From: an uncultured Schlesneria sp.
Lineage (GTDB): Bacteria; Planctomycetota; Planctomycetia; Planctomycetales; Planctomycetaceae
DNA: 40,091 nt
Direction: 5' to 3'
Assembly (NCBI GenBank): GCA_903871875.1
Contig: CAIQIR010000061.1
Location: 1 to 40,091 of the forward strand
Position 1 is the stretch's first letter. Each line of letters begins with the position of its first letter. Below are positions 17,647 through 26,927 of this stretch, piece after piece. The translations under genes were made by a program, and so were the position numbers. The notes under the pieces were generated by a model. The model saw only the letters and a list, made by a program, of their open reading frames with translations, was not told where the DNA came from and ran no database searches.

Positions 17647-19548
17647 ATGCCGACTGAGACTTCTCTGACGCCGATCGACGAGGCATCGCGATCGACGTCT
17701 GTGCGATATGTCATGCTGGCTGTCGCAACCTTGATGTCGATCCTGCTCTATCTCGATCGGTTCGCCGTCGGAATTTCTTCCGAATACATCCGTGAAGATC
17801 TGGGCATGACCCAGACGCAAATGGCCTGGTTCGTGAGCGCGTTTTTCTGGTCCTACGCGTTATGTCAAGTTCCCGCTGGCTGGCTGAGCGATCGATTTGG
17901 TGCGCGGATCATGCTCACGATCTATATTCTCGCCTGGTCGGCTTTTACCGGTCTGATGGGAGTGGCTCACGCGGTCTGGCTGATGCTGTGGCTGCGGTTG
18001 TTCTGCGGAGCGGCCCAGGCGGGAGCGTATCCGACCGCGGCAGGCCTGATCCGCCATTGGTTTCCCGTAACATTCCGAGGCACCGCCAGTTCGTTCGTAG
18101 GTCTGGGGGGACGTTTCGGCGCGGTACTCGCACCCATTCTGACCGCCTGGCTGATCGTTTACTTTGTGTCCGGCCGACCGACACCCGTTCTTCACAGCGA
18201 TGACATTATCGATGGGCAGGCATTCCTGGCTCGTTTCGATGCCGAACCGGCCCAGGATTCCAAACGAGATCTCAACCTGCAACGACATCTCTTCCTCGAC
18301 GAGTTCATGGCGACGCTTTCCTCGCCAGAACGAGATGCCCTGTCATCAGCGGCACGTGCCGCCGCCGATGCGATCAAAGTCCATTCGGCGACAGCTCGTC
18401 CGAAATCCACCTCGCCGATCGACCTGCAAGACTGGCTTCCTCGACCTCATTCATCGGGAGATGATTTGGCCCGACAGAAGCCTGAAGGACTCGACGACCT
18501 CATCGCCGCACTTTCCGCGCGGATGTCGGAACCGACTTTTTTCGATTTCGCCAAAATACCGGTTAGGCTGCCGAAGCAAGGCAAGCAGTTGCTCGATCGC
18601 CGCAATGAGGGAACGCAGTTATCTACTAAGGAAACGATTGGCCTCAATCGTTTTGCTTTGGAAGCTCTTTTCCCCACGGAAGTTCGGAAAATGCAGGGGC
18701 CCGGCTGGCGGCCGACCATCATCGTTTACGGGATTTCCGGAATCGTTGTCGCGCTGATTTTTGCCGTCATCAGTCGCAACAGCCCGCAGCGGCATCCGTG
18801 GTGCAATGATGCCGAGAAGAATCTCATCCTTGATGTCGCATCACAGAAATCAGCCTCGGTCGAGCCGCAGAATCCCACGTTCCCGTGGCGGGCGTTCTTG
18901 ATCGATCTCAGTTTGTGGGGCAATAGCCTGACCCAGTTTCTGACCAATCTGGGCTGGTTCTTCGTTGTTTCGTCCCTGCCGCGTTATCTGACGGAAGTTC
19001 ATGGCGTGTCATTTGTGACAAACGGATTCATGACCGCCTTTCCAAGCGGAATCGGGATCTTCGGGTTGTTTTTTGGCGGGCGTTGTACCGACTGGGCCGT
19101 TCGACGTTTTGGACTGAAGTGGGGTCGCCGGTTTCCGCTAGTGGTCTCGCGGTTCACGGCGGCTGCCGGTTATGGCCTTTGTTTGCTGCTCGGAGTCTTA
19201 TTCGTTCCCGATCCTGACAAGACCTGGTTGCCATGGCTCTATGTCGTCGGACTTTGTCTGGCAGCCGGTTCGACCGATTTCGGCAGTCCCGCCATTTGGG
19301 CCTACGCGCAGGATGTCGGTGGACGATACACCGCCTCGATCCTCGGTTGGGGAAACATGTGGGGGAACCTCGGTGCAGCTGTCGCACCACTGATCTATAA
19401 CAAATGTCTCGGTGAAACACCGTCGATCGACAACTGGAATTCTGTATTCGCCGTCTGTGGTGGTTCGTTCGTGCTGGCAGGGCTGTTTGCCATGCTGCTG
19501 GACGCAACAAAGCCTCTGACGTTCGAACGTTTGCCACGAAAGAAATAG
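17647..19548 (+). CDS. MFS transporter, anion:cation symporter-like, with large periplasmic insert
   Basis: A 633-residue secondary transporter, longer than the usual ~430. The N-terminal half resembles the ACS family of hexuronate/glucarate symporters: YLDRFAVGISSEYIREDLGMTQTQMAWFVSAFFWSYALCQVPAGWLSDRFGAR and RLFCGAAQAGAYPTAAGLIRHWFP. Between TM5 (ending YFVSG, about residue 173) and the conserved GWRPTI segment (about 351) lie about 177 extra residues. The insert has several helical, charged blocks and should sit in the periplasm. TM7-12 are complete. GGGAG lies about 8 nt before the ATG. The aldolase gene begins 9 bp after its stop, which suggests uptake of a sugar acid that the aldolase cleaves. 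Confidence 0.87.
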   Translation: MPTETSLTPIDEASRSTSVRYVMLAVATLMSILLYLDRFAVGISSEYIREDLGMTQTQMAWFVSAFFWSYALCQVPAGWLSDRFGARIMLTIYILAWSAFTGLMGVAHAVWLMLWLRLFCGAAQAGAYPTAAGLIRHWFPVTFRGTASSFVGLGGRFGAVLAPILTAWLIVYFVSGRPTPVLHSDDIIDGQAFLARFDAEPAQDSKRDLNLQRHLFLDEFMATLSSPERDALSSAARAAADAIKVHSATARPKSTSPIDLQDWLPRPHSSGDDLARQKPEGLDDLIAALSARMSEPTFFDFAKIPVRLPKQGKQLLDRRNEGTQLSTKETIGLNRFALEALFPTEVRKMQGPGWRPTIIVYGISGIVVALIFAVISRNSPQRHPWCNDAEKNLILDVASQKSASVEPQNPTFPWRAFLIDLSLWGNSLTQFLTNLGWFFVVSSLPRYLTEVHGVSFVTNGFMTAFPSGIGIFGLFFGGRCTDWAVRRFGLKWGRRFPLVVSRFTAAAGYGLCLLLGVLFVPDPDKTWLPWLYVVGLCLAAGSTDFGSPAIWAYAQDVGGRYTASILGWGNMWGNLGAAVAPLIYNKCLGETPSIDNWNSVFAVCGGSFVLAGLFAMLLDATKPLTFERLPRKK

Positions 19549-19557
19549 AAAGAATCC

Positions 19558-20328
19558 ATGCTGGAAAATCCTGTCAAAAAGACCGTAAAAAACGGTGGTG
19601 TTTCGATCGGCACAATGATGTTCGAGTTCAACACCACGGGCATCGGGCGAATTGCGGCCAATGCCGGAGCCGAATTCGCCGTTTACGATATGGAACATAC
19701 GGGCTGGGATCTCGAATCGATCCGGATGTTGATCGCCACGACCCCCCGGCCGACGCTCGTCCCCATCGTTCGCATTCCGACGACGCACTACGATTTCATC
19801 TCCCGGACGCTGGATCTAGGTGCAATGGGAATCATGGCTCCGATGGTCGAATCGGCCGAGGAAGCCAAACTTCTCGTTCAATCGGCCAAGTATCCGCCGA
19901 TCGGTCGTCGCGGGGCCGCGTTTTCCATCGCCCACGACGACTACCGAACCGATCCGATCCCGGAAATTGTCCGGTCATCCAACGAGGAGCTGCTGCTGAT
20001 CGTGCAGATCGAAACGGCCACTGGACTGAAGAATCTGGAACAGATTGCGTCGGTCCCCGAGATTGATGTGCTCTGGATCGGTCTTTACGACCTTTCCAAT
20101 TCGTTGGGAATCCCTGGTCAGACTCAACATCCCGAAATTCAATCGGCCATCGATCGCGTCCTGGCCGCCTGTCGTCAACATGGCAAAACTCCGGCAGTGC
20201 TGGTCACCAGCGTGGAGGAAGGACGTGCTCAGATTCAGCGCGGGTTTCGGCTGGTCGCTTTTGGCGGCGACGTTTGGATCTATCAAACGGCATTGAAGCA
20301 AGGTTTGGCAGCGTTGCGCGCTCATTGA
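19558..20328 (+). CDS. HpcH/HpaI family class II aldolase
   Basis: Metal-dependent retro-aldol enzyme for 2-keto-3-deoxy sugar acids or similar (KDR, KDGlucarate or HKHD aldolases are family members). It has 256 residues, the normal length. Visible motifs are FAVYDMEHTGWDLESIR (His base), VPIVRIP (Arg), VESAEEAK, GRRGAAFSIAHDDY, VQIETATGLKNLEQI (Glu metal ligand) and VLWIGLYDLSNSLGIPGQ (Asp metal ligand). The family usually has GPADLS where this protein has GLYDLS, a minor change. It lies 9 bp behind the MFS gene with an AGAAAGAA purine stretch as its ribosome-binding site, so it is almost certainly in one operon. The exact substrate is unknown. Confidence 0.88.
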   Translation: MLENPVKKTVKNGGVSIGTMMFEFNTTGIGRIAANAGAEFAVYDMEHTGWDLESIRMLIATTPRPTLVPIVRIPTTHYDFISRTLDLGAMGIMAPMVESAEEAKLLVQSAKYPPIGRRGAAFSIAHDDYRTDPIPEIVRSSNEELLLIVQIETATGLKNLEQIASVPEIDVLWIGLYDLSNSLGIPGQTQHPEIQSAIDRVLAACRQHGKTPAVLVTSVEEGRAQIQRGFRLVAFGGDVWIYQTALKQGLAALRAH

Positions 20329-20527
20329 ATTGTGGACGGCGGTGGGGTCAGCAACTAAACTTCTATTAGCACGTCGATAGACGGGCTATGGTTCCGATTC
20401 CTTCCTGGCCCGTGGTCCATTGGGGATCCGCCTGAGCGATTCGTCAAAACACGCCGTGTATTTGTCGGTCGTGGCATGCGTGTCCCTCCCGCCTTCCTCG
20501 GGCTGCTAGACGAGCTTTTATTTCGAT

Positions 20528-21193
20528 ATGGCTGACACCGTTCCCAAGATTCAGGCTGTTTGTTTTGATCTCGATGGCTTGATGTTCAATACGGAGGACG
20601 TGTTTTACGTTTCCGCCGAAGTGTTGCTGCAACGTCGCGGCCTGAACATGTCTCGCGGTGCGATGGATGCCATGCTCGGCCTTCGTCCTCTCGAATCATT
20701 TCGCGCGTTCTGTGACTATCTGAATCTGAAAGAAGAACCAGCCGATTTGCTCGCCGAATCACGCGTCATTTTCTATGAAATGCTGGATGAACATTTGAAA
20801 CCGATGCCCGGACTATTCGATCTGCTCAGTCTGATCGAAGCGAAACCGCTCCCAAAAGCGGTCGCGACATCGTCACATCAAGATTATCTCGAAAGAATTT
20901 TTAACCGCTTTGATCTGGTTCGTCGGTTTCCGATCCGGCTGACGGCCGAGAGTGTCACACACGGCAAGCCGAATCCGGAAATCTATTTGAAAGCCGCGGA
21001 ACTGCTGGGCGTAAAACCCGCGAACATGCTGGTCCTGGAAGATTCCGGAACGGGAACACGGGCGGCCGCGGCCGCGGGTGCCTTCATTGTCTCGATCCCT
21101 CACGAACATACCGCCGCACACGATTTCAGCCAGTCGAAATACGTGGCCACCGGCCTGAACGATCCGTTCATCCTGAATCTGCTGGCGGACTGA
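20528..21193 (+). CDS. HAD-superfamily phosphatase, beta-phosphoglucomutase-like
   Basis: A 221-residue haloacid-dehalogenase hydrolase. Motif I is VCFDLDGLMFNTE with the nucleophile Asp. A helical cap follows, then motif II around ATSSHQDYLERIF, motif III THGKPNPEIYLKAAE (Lys) and motif IV VLEDSGTGTRAAAAAG. The GLMFNTE type and the cap resemble sugar-phosphate phosphatases and beta-phosphoglucomutases (subfamily IA). There is no strong Shine-Dalgarno sequence at the ATG. A 199-bp gap separates it from the aldolase; a shared catabolic role is possible but unproven. It faces the GspF-like gene with 22 bp between the stops. Confidence 0.88.
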   Translation: MADTVPKIQAVCFDLDGLMFNTEDVFYVSAEVLLQRRGLNMSRGAMDAMLGLRPLESFRAFCDYLNLKEEPADLLAESRVIFYEMLDEHLKPMPGLFDLLSLIEAKPLPKAVATSSHQDYLERIFNRFDLVRRFPIRLTAESVTHGKPNPEIYLKAAELLGVKPANMLVLEDSGTGTRAAAAAGAFIVSIPHEHTAAHDFSQSKYVATGLNDPFILNLLAD

Positions 21194-21215
21194 CGCGTAA
21201 GCGGCTTCACGCCTT

Positions 21216-22259
21216 CTACATCGTGTCCTTGATCGCGCTGTTCAACAGCCCGATATACATCAACGCGATCCGGAAGATGAAGAAGATAATCAGCGAAGCG
21301 ACCAGGCTCCAAATGACCCAGGCCAGCGTCGCCGTGAGTGCGGACAGGGCGCGCCGAGCTTGATCTTCCAATTGAGGACTCAAGCGCTCCAGTGTTTCGG
21401 GGACCGTGCCTGACGCCTCGCCCACGCGGACCAGTTCCAGATATTCGCGGGGAAACAGTTTCGTTTCCTGGAGCGAGAAAGAGAGATCTTCCCCAGCGGA
21501 AATCATCGCCGTCACCATGGGCGTGACACCTGCGAAAGCACCGTTGCCGGTGGCTTTCAGACTCGATTCCAAACTGGGGTTAATCGACATGCCGGCCTGC
21601 TGCGTCAACGCGAACGCCCAAGAAAACCGAGCCATGGCAAACGAGCGCAAGCAGGCTCCGATCACGGGAATTCGCAGCAGGGCCGAATGCACGAAGGCCC
21701 GGCCTTTCAAGCCGTTGACGAGCATAAAATAAGCGATAGCACCGGCAATTGCCGTCCCAAAACAGCCACCTAACCAAGTCAAAGCCCCCACGGTTCCCGT
21801 GAGACCGATCCCCAGAACATCGAACGGCTCGCCGCCATTACTGGCCGCAATCATCCCCAGCAAAAAGATCAGGCCGGCCACGATGAAGATCGCAGCCAGC
21901 AGCTGAATCACCGGAAACGTAATTGCTCCGAGAAATGTGCGACGCAGTCGAATCAAGTTGTCGTAGTGGTCAGCCAACCCTTTCAACACCTCCGGCAGCG
22001 AGCCTGTCTGGTCCGCCACACGGACGAGATCAATCATGAGTTCCGGAAACACCTGTCCCTGGTGCTCCAGGGCGACAGAAACCTCGGATCCCTTTCTCAG
22101 TTCATCAATGATCTCGGCCGAGACACGTTTGAGTTTCGCGTTGTGCGATTTTCCGCCCGCCACCTGAAATGCTTTCAGGATGTTGACGCCCGAATGCAGC
22201 ATCGTCGACAACGAACGACAAAACGTCGCCACCGTGCTCAGAGACAGCGCTTCAAACAT
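21216..22259 (-). CDS. type II secretion/type IV pilus inner-membrane protein, GspF/PilC family
   Basis: A 347-residue protein with two T2SSF domains, about residues 10-130 and 205-330. The first starts TVATFCRSLSTMLHSGVNILKAFQVAG and the second FSWAFALTQQAGMSINPSLESSL. Each carries the conserved acidic GEVSG-like turn (VADQTGSLPEVLKGLADHYD; VGEASGTVPETLERLSPQLE). Three membrane segments are seen (about 112-135, 152-178, 312-337). It is shorter than typical GspF (about 400) because the N-terminal cytoplasmic leader is missing. AGGAG 6-7 nt before the ATG supports the start. No GspE, pseudopilin or secretin gene is nearby, so it is an orphan copy here. Confidence 0.85.
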   Translation of the reverse strand: MFEALSLSTVATFCRSLSTMLHSGVNILKAFQVAGGKSHNAKLKRVSAEIIDELRKGSEVSVALEHQGQVFPELMIDLVRVADQTGSLPEVLKGLADHYDNLIRLRRTFLGAITFPVIQLLAAIFIVAGLIFLLGMIAASNGGEPFDVLGIGLTGTVGALTWLGGCFGTAIAGAIAYFMLVNGLKGRAFVHSALLRIPVIGACLRSFAMARFSWAFALTQQAGMSINPSLESSLKATGNGAFAGVTPMVTAMISAGEDLSFSLQETKLFPREYLELVRVGEASGTVPETLERLSPQLEDQARRALSALTATLAWVIWSLVASLIIFFIFRIALMYIGLLNSAIKDTM

Positions 22260-22395
22260 GAATGGCTCCTGACGACGAAAAATCTGCGGTGTACTAACGT
22301 AGCTGGCAAGCCAACACAGGATGGGACAAGCTCACTTCGAATGCAGCCTCACCTCGACACGATTAAGAAATCCGTTCCGAAATGCACTCCATGGA

Positions 22396-23826
22396 TCATA
22401 GAACTGGTGAGAACATTCTGCAAAAGTTTTCCTGCAACCGGTTCCAGCTGGATCGCCGATTCCAACTGATTTCTTCAATCGGACGAGCGTGCAACAGATC
22501 CTCTGTGAACTGATGTTCCAACTGTTCGGCCAGATTGCGGTCGTACAAAATCACGCCGACTTCAAAATTCAAATACAAACTGCGCGCATCGAAATTGGGA
22601 GTGCCCACCAACGACCAGCAACCATCGATAGTCAACGTTTTGGAATGCAATTGGCCGTCCTGGTACTCGTAAATCTCGACCCCCGCCTTCAGCAACGAGT
22701 CATAGTACGAACGAGCCGCACGTAGCGTCGCCCAGTAGGTTTTTGGACCGGACAACAAGACACGGGTCGGCACCCCCCGCTGAGCGGCCGATTCGAGTGC
22801 AGAAACCAGCGATGGCGTTGGTACGAAATAGGACGTGGCCAGCGTCACATGACTGCGTGCGGCGTTAATGGCCGCGAACATCAGGCCATGGAAAATCGCC
22901 TCTTCGTCGTCGGGTCCCCCGGCGGCCACCTGAGCGAAGACATTACCGACTTGATCAGGCTGGGGAAAAAATTCGTCGTGCGTCAGCTCTTCGCCGGTCG
23001 CATATTTCCAATCGACGGCAAACACTTCCTGCAATTGGAGAACTGCCGGACCATGCAATCGCAAATGGGTATCGCGCCAGTGACCGAAATGGGGATCGTG
23101 ACCCAGATATTCGTCGCCAACATTCATTCCCCCGGTAAAGGCGACCTGTCCGTCAACGATCACGATTTTGCGATGGCTACGCAAATTAATGGACCAACGT
23201 TCGCGGAACGATTGTCCGGGAACAAACGACGCGATTTGAATCCCTGCTTCTCGCATCGGCCCCAGAAATTTTCGGGTCAGGTTCAACGAACCAATGGCAT
23301 CGAACAGAAAGCGAACATGAACGCCGCTATTGGCCTTCGTGATCAACAGATCGCGAAGTTGCGTCCCCAGTTTGTCGGGCTGCCAGATATAGTACTCAAG
23401 GTGAATGGACGAACGTGCGGCGGTAATGGCGTCGGCGATTTCTTGAAACGTCCGCTCGGCGTCGATCAATAATTGAACTCGATTGCCGACCGTCGCGTGG
23501 GTACCGGTAACGCGTTCGGCCAGACGCCTCAGTTCTCGCTGCGTTTCGTTCAGATGATCATGATGCAGGTGATGATGCCGCGCTAATTGGGGAAGTGCCC
23601 GGCTGACCACTTCAGTTGCGACCTGCTTTCCCCGCAACCGGCGTCCGACACGATTGATGCCGAACATGATGAAAAAGAAGGCACCGACATAGGGCATCAT
23701 GACAATCGCCATGGCCCAGGCCACGGTGGATACCGATTCCTTCTTTTTCGTCAACAGCACGACCGGCAAGAGAGTCAGTGTCAGCACATAGCCGAAGACC
23801 GTTACGAAGGCGAGCGCAGTATGCAT
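22396..23826 (-). CDS. cls: cardiolipin synthase, phospholipase D family
   Basis: Membrane enzyme making cardiolipin from phosphatidyl groups. It has 476 residues. Two N-terminal TMs (VTVFGYVLTLTLLPVVLL; AWAMAIVMMPYVGAFFFIMFG) precede two HKD catalytic domains. The first has SHRKIVIVDGQVAFTGGMN (about residue 217) and the second QLHSKTLTIDGCWSLVGTPNFD (about residue 390). The end, NFEVGVILYDRNLAEQLEHQF, is typical. The start is an ATG without a strong Shine-Dalgarno sequence. It lies 49 bp downstream of the methyltransferase gene on the same strand. Confidence 0.92.
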   Translation of the reverse strand: MHTALAFVTVFGYVLTLTLLPVVLLTKKKESVSTVAWAMAIVMMPYVGAFFFIMFGINRVGRRLRGKQVATEVVSRALPQLARHHHLHHDHLNETQRELRRLAERVTGTHATVGNRVQLLIDAERTFQEIADAITAARSSIHLEYYIWQPDKLGTQLRDLLITKANSGVHVRFLFDAIGSLNLTRKFLGPMREAGIQIASFVPGQSFRERWSINLRSHRKIVIVDGQVAFTGGMNVGDEYLGHDPHFGHWRDTHLRLHGPAVLQLQEVFAVDWKYATGEELTHDEFFPQPDQVGNVFAQVAAGGPDDEEAIFHGLMFAAINAARSHVTLATSYFVPTPSLVSALESAAQRGVPTRVLLSGPKTYWATLRAARSYYDSLLKAGVEIYEYQDGQLHSKTLTIDGCWSLVGTPNFDARSLYLNFEVGVILYDRNLAEQLEHQFTEDLLHARPIEEISWNRRSSWNRLQENFCRMFSPVL

Positions 23827-23875
23827 GGTCAGCGCATCATTTCTGTTCGAATTTGAACGGCATCGGAATGCGGCG

Positions 23876-25192
23876 TCATGTCGCGCCCAGCACCGCCGCT
23901 TCGAGGTGCCATTGTTTCAGTCCGAGAACCTCCTTCAATTGTTCATAGGCCTGACGACGTGAGGCACTTTCAGGAACGGCGGCATCCGGTCTCCGCACCG
24001 CTCGCAACAGCAGATTTTTGGGCGTGTGTTCGGTCTCAATGAATTCCAGTACTTGAGTCCGATAACCATGCAATTCGAGGAATTGAGCCCTCAGGGCGTC
24101 GGTGGCCAATGAGGCAAACCGGTCTTTGAGAATTCCGTATTCCGTTAATCCCGGCAGCGTCTGGCGGCCCAAGGCCTGACAGACTTCGTGCTGGCAGCAA
24201 GGAACGGCCAGAATCGCCTCACATTTCCACCGCAGCGCAGCCGCCAGTGCATCGTCAGTGGCGGTGTCACACGCATGCAGCGAGACCGCCAGATGAATAT
24301 GTGATTCCGGCGTGAAATTCTCGATCCGACCGATTTGGAAGTGCAGACCGCTGCAGGAGAGCGCTTTGGCGATCCGCGAACAGTCTTCGATCACGTCCGT
24401 CTTCACATCCAGACCCACAATGCGGACTTCGCGTCCGTGAATCGTGGTCAGCAGATGATGCAGGGCAAAAGTCAGGTAGCTTTTGCCACAACCAAAATCG
24501 ACAACATGAATCGGTCCGGTCGGAGGCAGTTGAGGCAACAGATCTTCGACAAATTCCAAATACCGATTGATCTGGCGGAACTTATGGTACATTGCCGGTC
24601 GCACTTGACCACTCGGCAACATCACACCGATTTCCACCAGGAACGGGCAGGGCACACCTGCCGGAATCAAATATTGTTTCTGCCGGTTATGGCCGGCTCC
24701 CTCACTGGGTTGCTGCGTTGGCGGCTTGCGTTTAATCTTTTGCGGCTTGCTATAGTTCCAACGAACCGTCAAATCGGCTTCGGTTGTGAACAGATGGGCG
24801 TCGCCGAAGTTCACTCCGAAAACGGATTTCGTTTGAACGACCAATTCGTCAGCCGTCAAATTCTCATGCAATTCTTGTGAATGGGATCGCGCCGCCCATT
24901 GGTACTTCGTTTCGCCACCGACCTCGATCAGTCGCACGGTGACTTTGGAGAGGGCCGTGTCAGATTTTGAGAGCGGCTGACTGAGTACCAATCTCAGAAA
25001 CGTCCGCTCCCGCAACGCAGAAGCGAGCAGCGACGTCAGCGTTAAATCAGTCGATTTTTCGGAACGCGTCTTTTGCTCGCTGGGCTTGGAGGCCGCGCGA
25101 GGTTTCGGTCGAGCTGGACGTTTCGGAACGGGAGGCTTTGACTTGGCCCCGGAGTAGGAAGGGGATCTCGAAGATGGCTTTGCTCGTGGCAT
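23876..25192 (-). CDS. class I SAM-dependent methyltransferase (Methyltransf_32-like)
   Basis: A 438-residue protein. The first ~50 residues are Pro/Lys/Arg/Ser-rich and probably disordered, perhaps nucleic-acid-binding. An alpha/beta region follows, then PAMYHKFRQINRYLEFVEDLL and a Rossmann SAM site VVDFGCGKSYLTFALHHLL (about 232). Next come IVGLDVKTDVIEDC (acidic ribose contact), HLAVSLHACDTATDDAL and AILAVPCCQHE. The CDTATD and PCCQ blocks match the GSTCD/METTL25-like group (PF13679), whose bacterial members are of uncertain, possibly RNA-directed, specificity. The GNAT gene's stop is only 5 bp upstream of its ATG, so both are probably one operon. Confidence 0.85.
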   Translation of the reverse strand: MPRAKPSSRSPSYSGAKSKPPVPKRPARPKPRAASKPSEQKTRSEKSTDLTLTSLLASALRERTFLRLVLSQPLSKSDTALSKVTVRLIEVGGETKYQWAARSHSQELHENLTADELVVQTKSVFGVNFGDAHLFTTEADLTVRWNYSKPQKIKRKPPTQQPSEGAGHNRQKQYLIPAGVPCPFLVEIGVMLPSGQVRPAMYHKFRQINRYLEFVEDLLPQLPPTGPIHVVDFGCGKSYLTFALHHLLTTIHGREVRIVGLDVKTDVIEDCSRIAKALSCSGLHFQIGRIENFTPESHIHLAVSLHACDTATDDALAAALRWKCEAILAVPCCQHEVCQALGRQTLPGLTEYGILKDRFASLATDALRAQFLELHGYRTQVLEFIETEHTPKNLLLRAVRRPDAAVPESASRRQAYEQLKEVLGLKQWHLEAAVLGAT

Positions 25193-25197
25193 GCTGT

Positions 25198-25635
25198 TTA
25201 GTAAGTCTCTCTGGTTTGCAGGAACAACGCCTTCTTTTCACCGGGCAAAGTGAAATCAAATCCGCATCGTTGGAAAAATTCTTCCGATGAGGTGATGGCC
25301 ATCACCTCGAATACATTGTGCCGCTGGGCTCGTTCGACACAAGCCCTGACGAGTGCTTTGCCAACTCCGTGCCCTTGAAACTCCGAAGAAACGGCCAGGC
25401 TACGCAGTTCTGCCAGCTTGGATGAATAGATCTCCAGCGCGGCAAAGCCGACAATCGTTCCATCGGCCACGGCGACGAACCCGTGCATCGTCAGATCTTC
25501 CAATTCGTCCCAAGTACGTGGCAACAATCGCCCTTGCTGAACAAATGGCTCGATGAACCGCCCCAGATTTTCCACGTCGTCCTCGGTCGTGGCACGCACG
25601 ATAAACGAGAAATCGGTGGCAGGCGGGTTCGACAT
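25198..25635 (-). CDS. GNAT-family N-acetyltransferase, ArgA-like
   Basis: A 145-residue acetyltransferase. Visible are RATTEDDVENLGRFIEPFVQQGRLLPRT (substrate-binding helix typical of the N-acetylglutamate synthase-like group), the core strand GFVAVADGTIVGFAALE, and the acetyl-CoA loop SEFQGHGVGKALVRACVERA. It ends with FFQRCGFDF. The ATG at 25635 is chosen over the in-frame TTG at 25644; neither has a good Shine-Dalgarno sequence. A role in arginine biosynthesis is possible from the family, but no arg genes are nearby. Confidence 0.85.
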   Translation of the reverse strand: MSNPPATDFSFIVRATTEDDVENLGRFIEPFVQQGRLLPRTWDELEDLTMHGFVAVADGTIVGFAALEIYSSKLAELRSLAVSSEFQGHGVGKALVRACVERAQRHNVFEVMAITSSEEFFQRCGFDFTLPGEKKALFLQTRETY

Positions 25636-25807
25636 AAAGGCCAATACAATTCGAGTGTGGTGACGGCAAGAAACGATGACTTCGCGAGGAAAGTCCTTTC
25701 ACCGGCTGCGGCCGGCTCTCGATTCTTCATTTGATAAAGTATCGAGGGCCGTTGTTGCACAGTGGAGGGTTCGGGATCATTTGTCCCATGGGCAGACGAG
25801 GTTTGGA

Positions 25808-26431
25808 CTATTTTTTATCAATAATGGTTGCTCGTTTGATACTGTCGAGGCGGGGATATTTCTTCTCAAGAAACTCATTCCCTTTTTCCTGAATCATAAA
25901 CTGATCGTCGCTAGGCGCTCCGCCATATTCGCTGTTGAGCTTGTCTACCACATCCATCCCTTCGACGACTTGGCCGAACGGAGCGAACCCTTGTGAATCC
26001 AAGCTGGCATTCGTTTTGTAATTGATAAAGATTTGCGAAGTTCGCGAATTGAGACCCGCTTTGGCGTAAGTCACAAATCCGCGTTTATTCGATTTCATCA
26101 CCGGCTCGTCTTTCAGCGGCGCGTTTCTCCATTTCGCGGCGATTTTCGGATCGCCGCTAATGCCGAACTGGACCATAAAATCAGGAATCACGCGAAAAAA
26201 CTTGCACTCATCGTACATGCCTGATTCCACCAGATTATAAAAACGATCCGCCCCAATCGGAGCCCATTCCCGGTGAACTTCAATCACAAAATCGCCAGCA
26301 GTCGTTTCGAATTTCGCCTGGAAGACGGCAGGAGCTTTCTTCGAAGAAACTTTCTCCTGCGCGAGAAGATTGAGACCAAACACCGCCATCAGACCACAAG
26401 CGCCAAGGATGAACAAACTCCGACTTTTCAT
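25808..26431 (-). CDS. exported peptidyl-prolyl cis-trans isomerase, cyclophilin type
   Basis: A 207-residue protein with a signal peptide (SLFILGACGLMAVFGLNLLAQ) and a cyclophilin fold: FETTAGDFVIEVHREWAPIGADRFYNLVESGMYD, FFRVIPDFMVQFGISGDP (with catalytic-site Arg and Phe), NKRGFVTYAKAGLNSRTSQIFINY, and FAPFGQVVEGMDVVDKL. It catalyses proline isomerisation and probably assists periplasmic protein folding. AGGAGGAAG 5 nt before the ATG at 26431 fixes the start; the frame upstream to 26518 is not needed. It is monocistronic as far as can be seen. Confidence 0.93.
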   Translation of the reverse strand: MKSRSLFILGACGLMAVFGLNLLAQEKVSSKKAPAVFQAKFETTAGDFVIEVHREWAPIGADRFYNLVESGMYDECKFFRVIPDFMVQFGISGDPKIAAKWRNAPLKDEPVMKSNKRGFVTYAKAGLNSRTSQIFINYKTNASLDSQGFAPFGQVVEGMDVVDKLNSEYGGAPSDDQFMIQEKGNEFLEKKYPRLDSIKRATIIDKK

Positions 26432-26927
26432 CGCTTCCTCCTGAAATGAATCAATCAACAGCTCGATGGATATATCGCCCCGCAAAAAATCAGAGACGGT
26501 CAGTTCGCGCGACTTCACCGCGGACTCTTCTCTTCTGCAGATTCCGTGACTTCACGGCAACAACGCCACGTTTGCCGGAACGCCTTCAGGCTGGCGCTAA
26601 CTTGCCGCGATGTCATACGGAACAGCATCGGATTTTAGCCCAGATACGGCGCACAATGAAGCGACACCGTCAGCACTTCGTTGCCTTGCAGACAAGATCG
26701 ACAGAACCAATTTTCACTCGTCATCTCGGAAGATCGACCACCGAACCGAGCGCTTTCTCACGCGGCATTGGCCCTTTCCATGCATGGGCCGGCACGAATA
26801 TCACCGGCAACCCCAGGTACTCACCATCTTGCCCAATCGTCGGAAACCATCATTGCCGCCCTGATTTTCCGAGGAATGATGAATTTCCTCTGTACTCTTC
26901 CACGGCGATCGTTATACTGATTGCCTT
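26432..26927. other. intergenic region upstream of the helicase leader
   Basis: No gene is supported. The open frame at 26446-26976 (plus) has a low-complexity, Arg/Pro-rich shadow character. A TATACT box at 26913-26918 could be a -10 element; the sequence 17 bp before it (CTGTAC) is a poor -35. If used, it would start a transcript just before the hairpin series described next. Confidence 0.4.
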
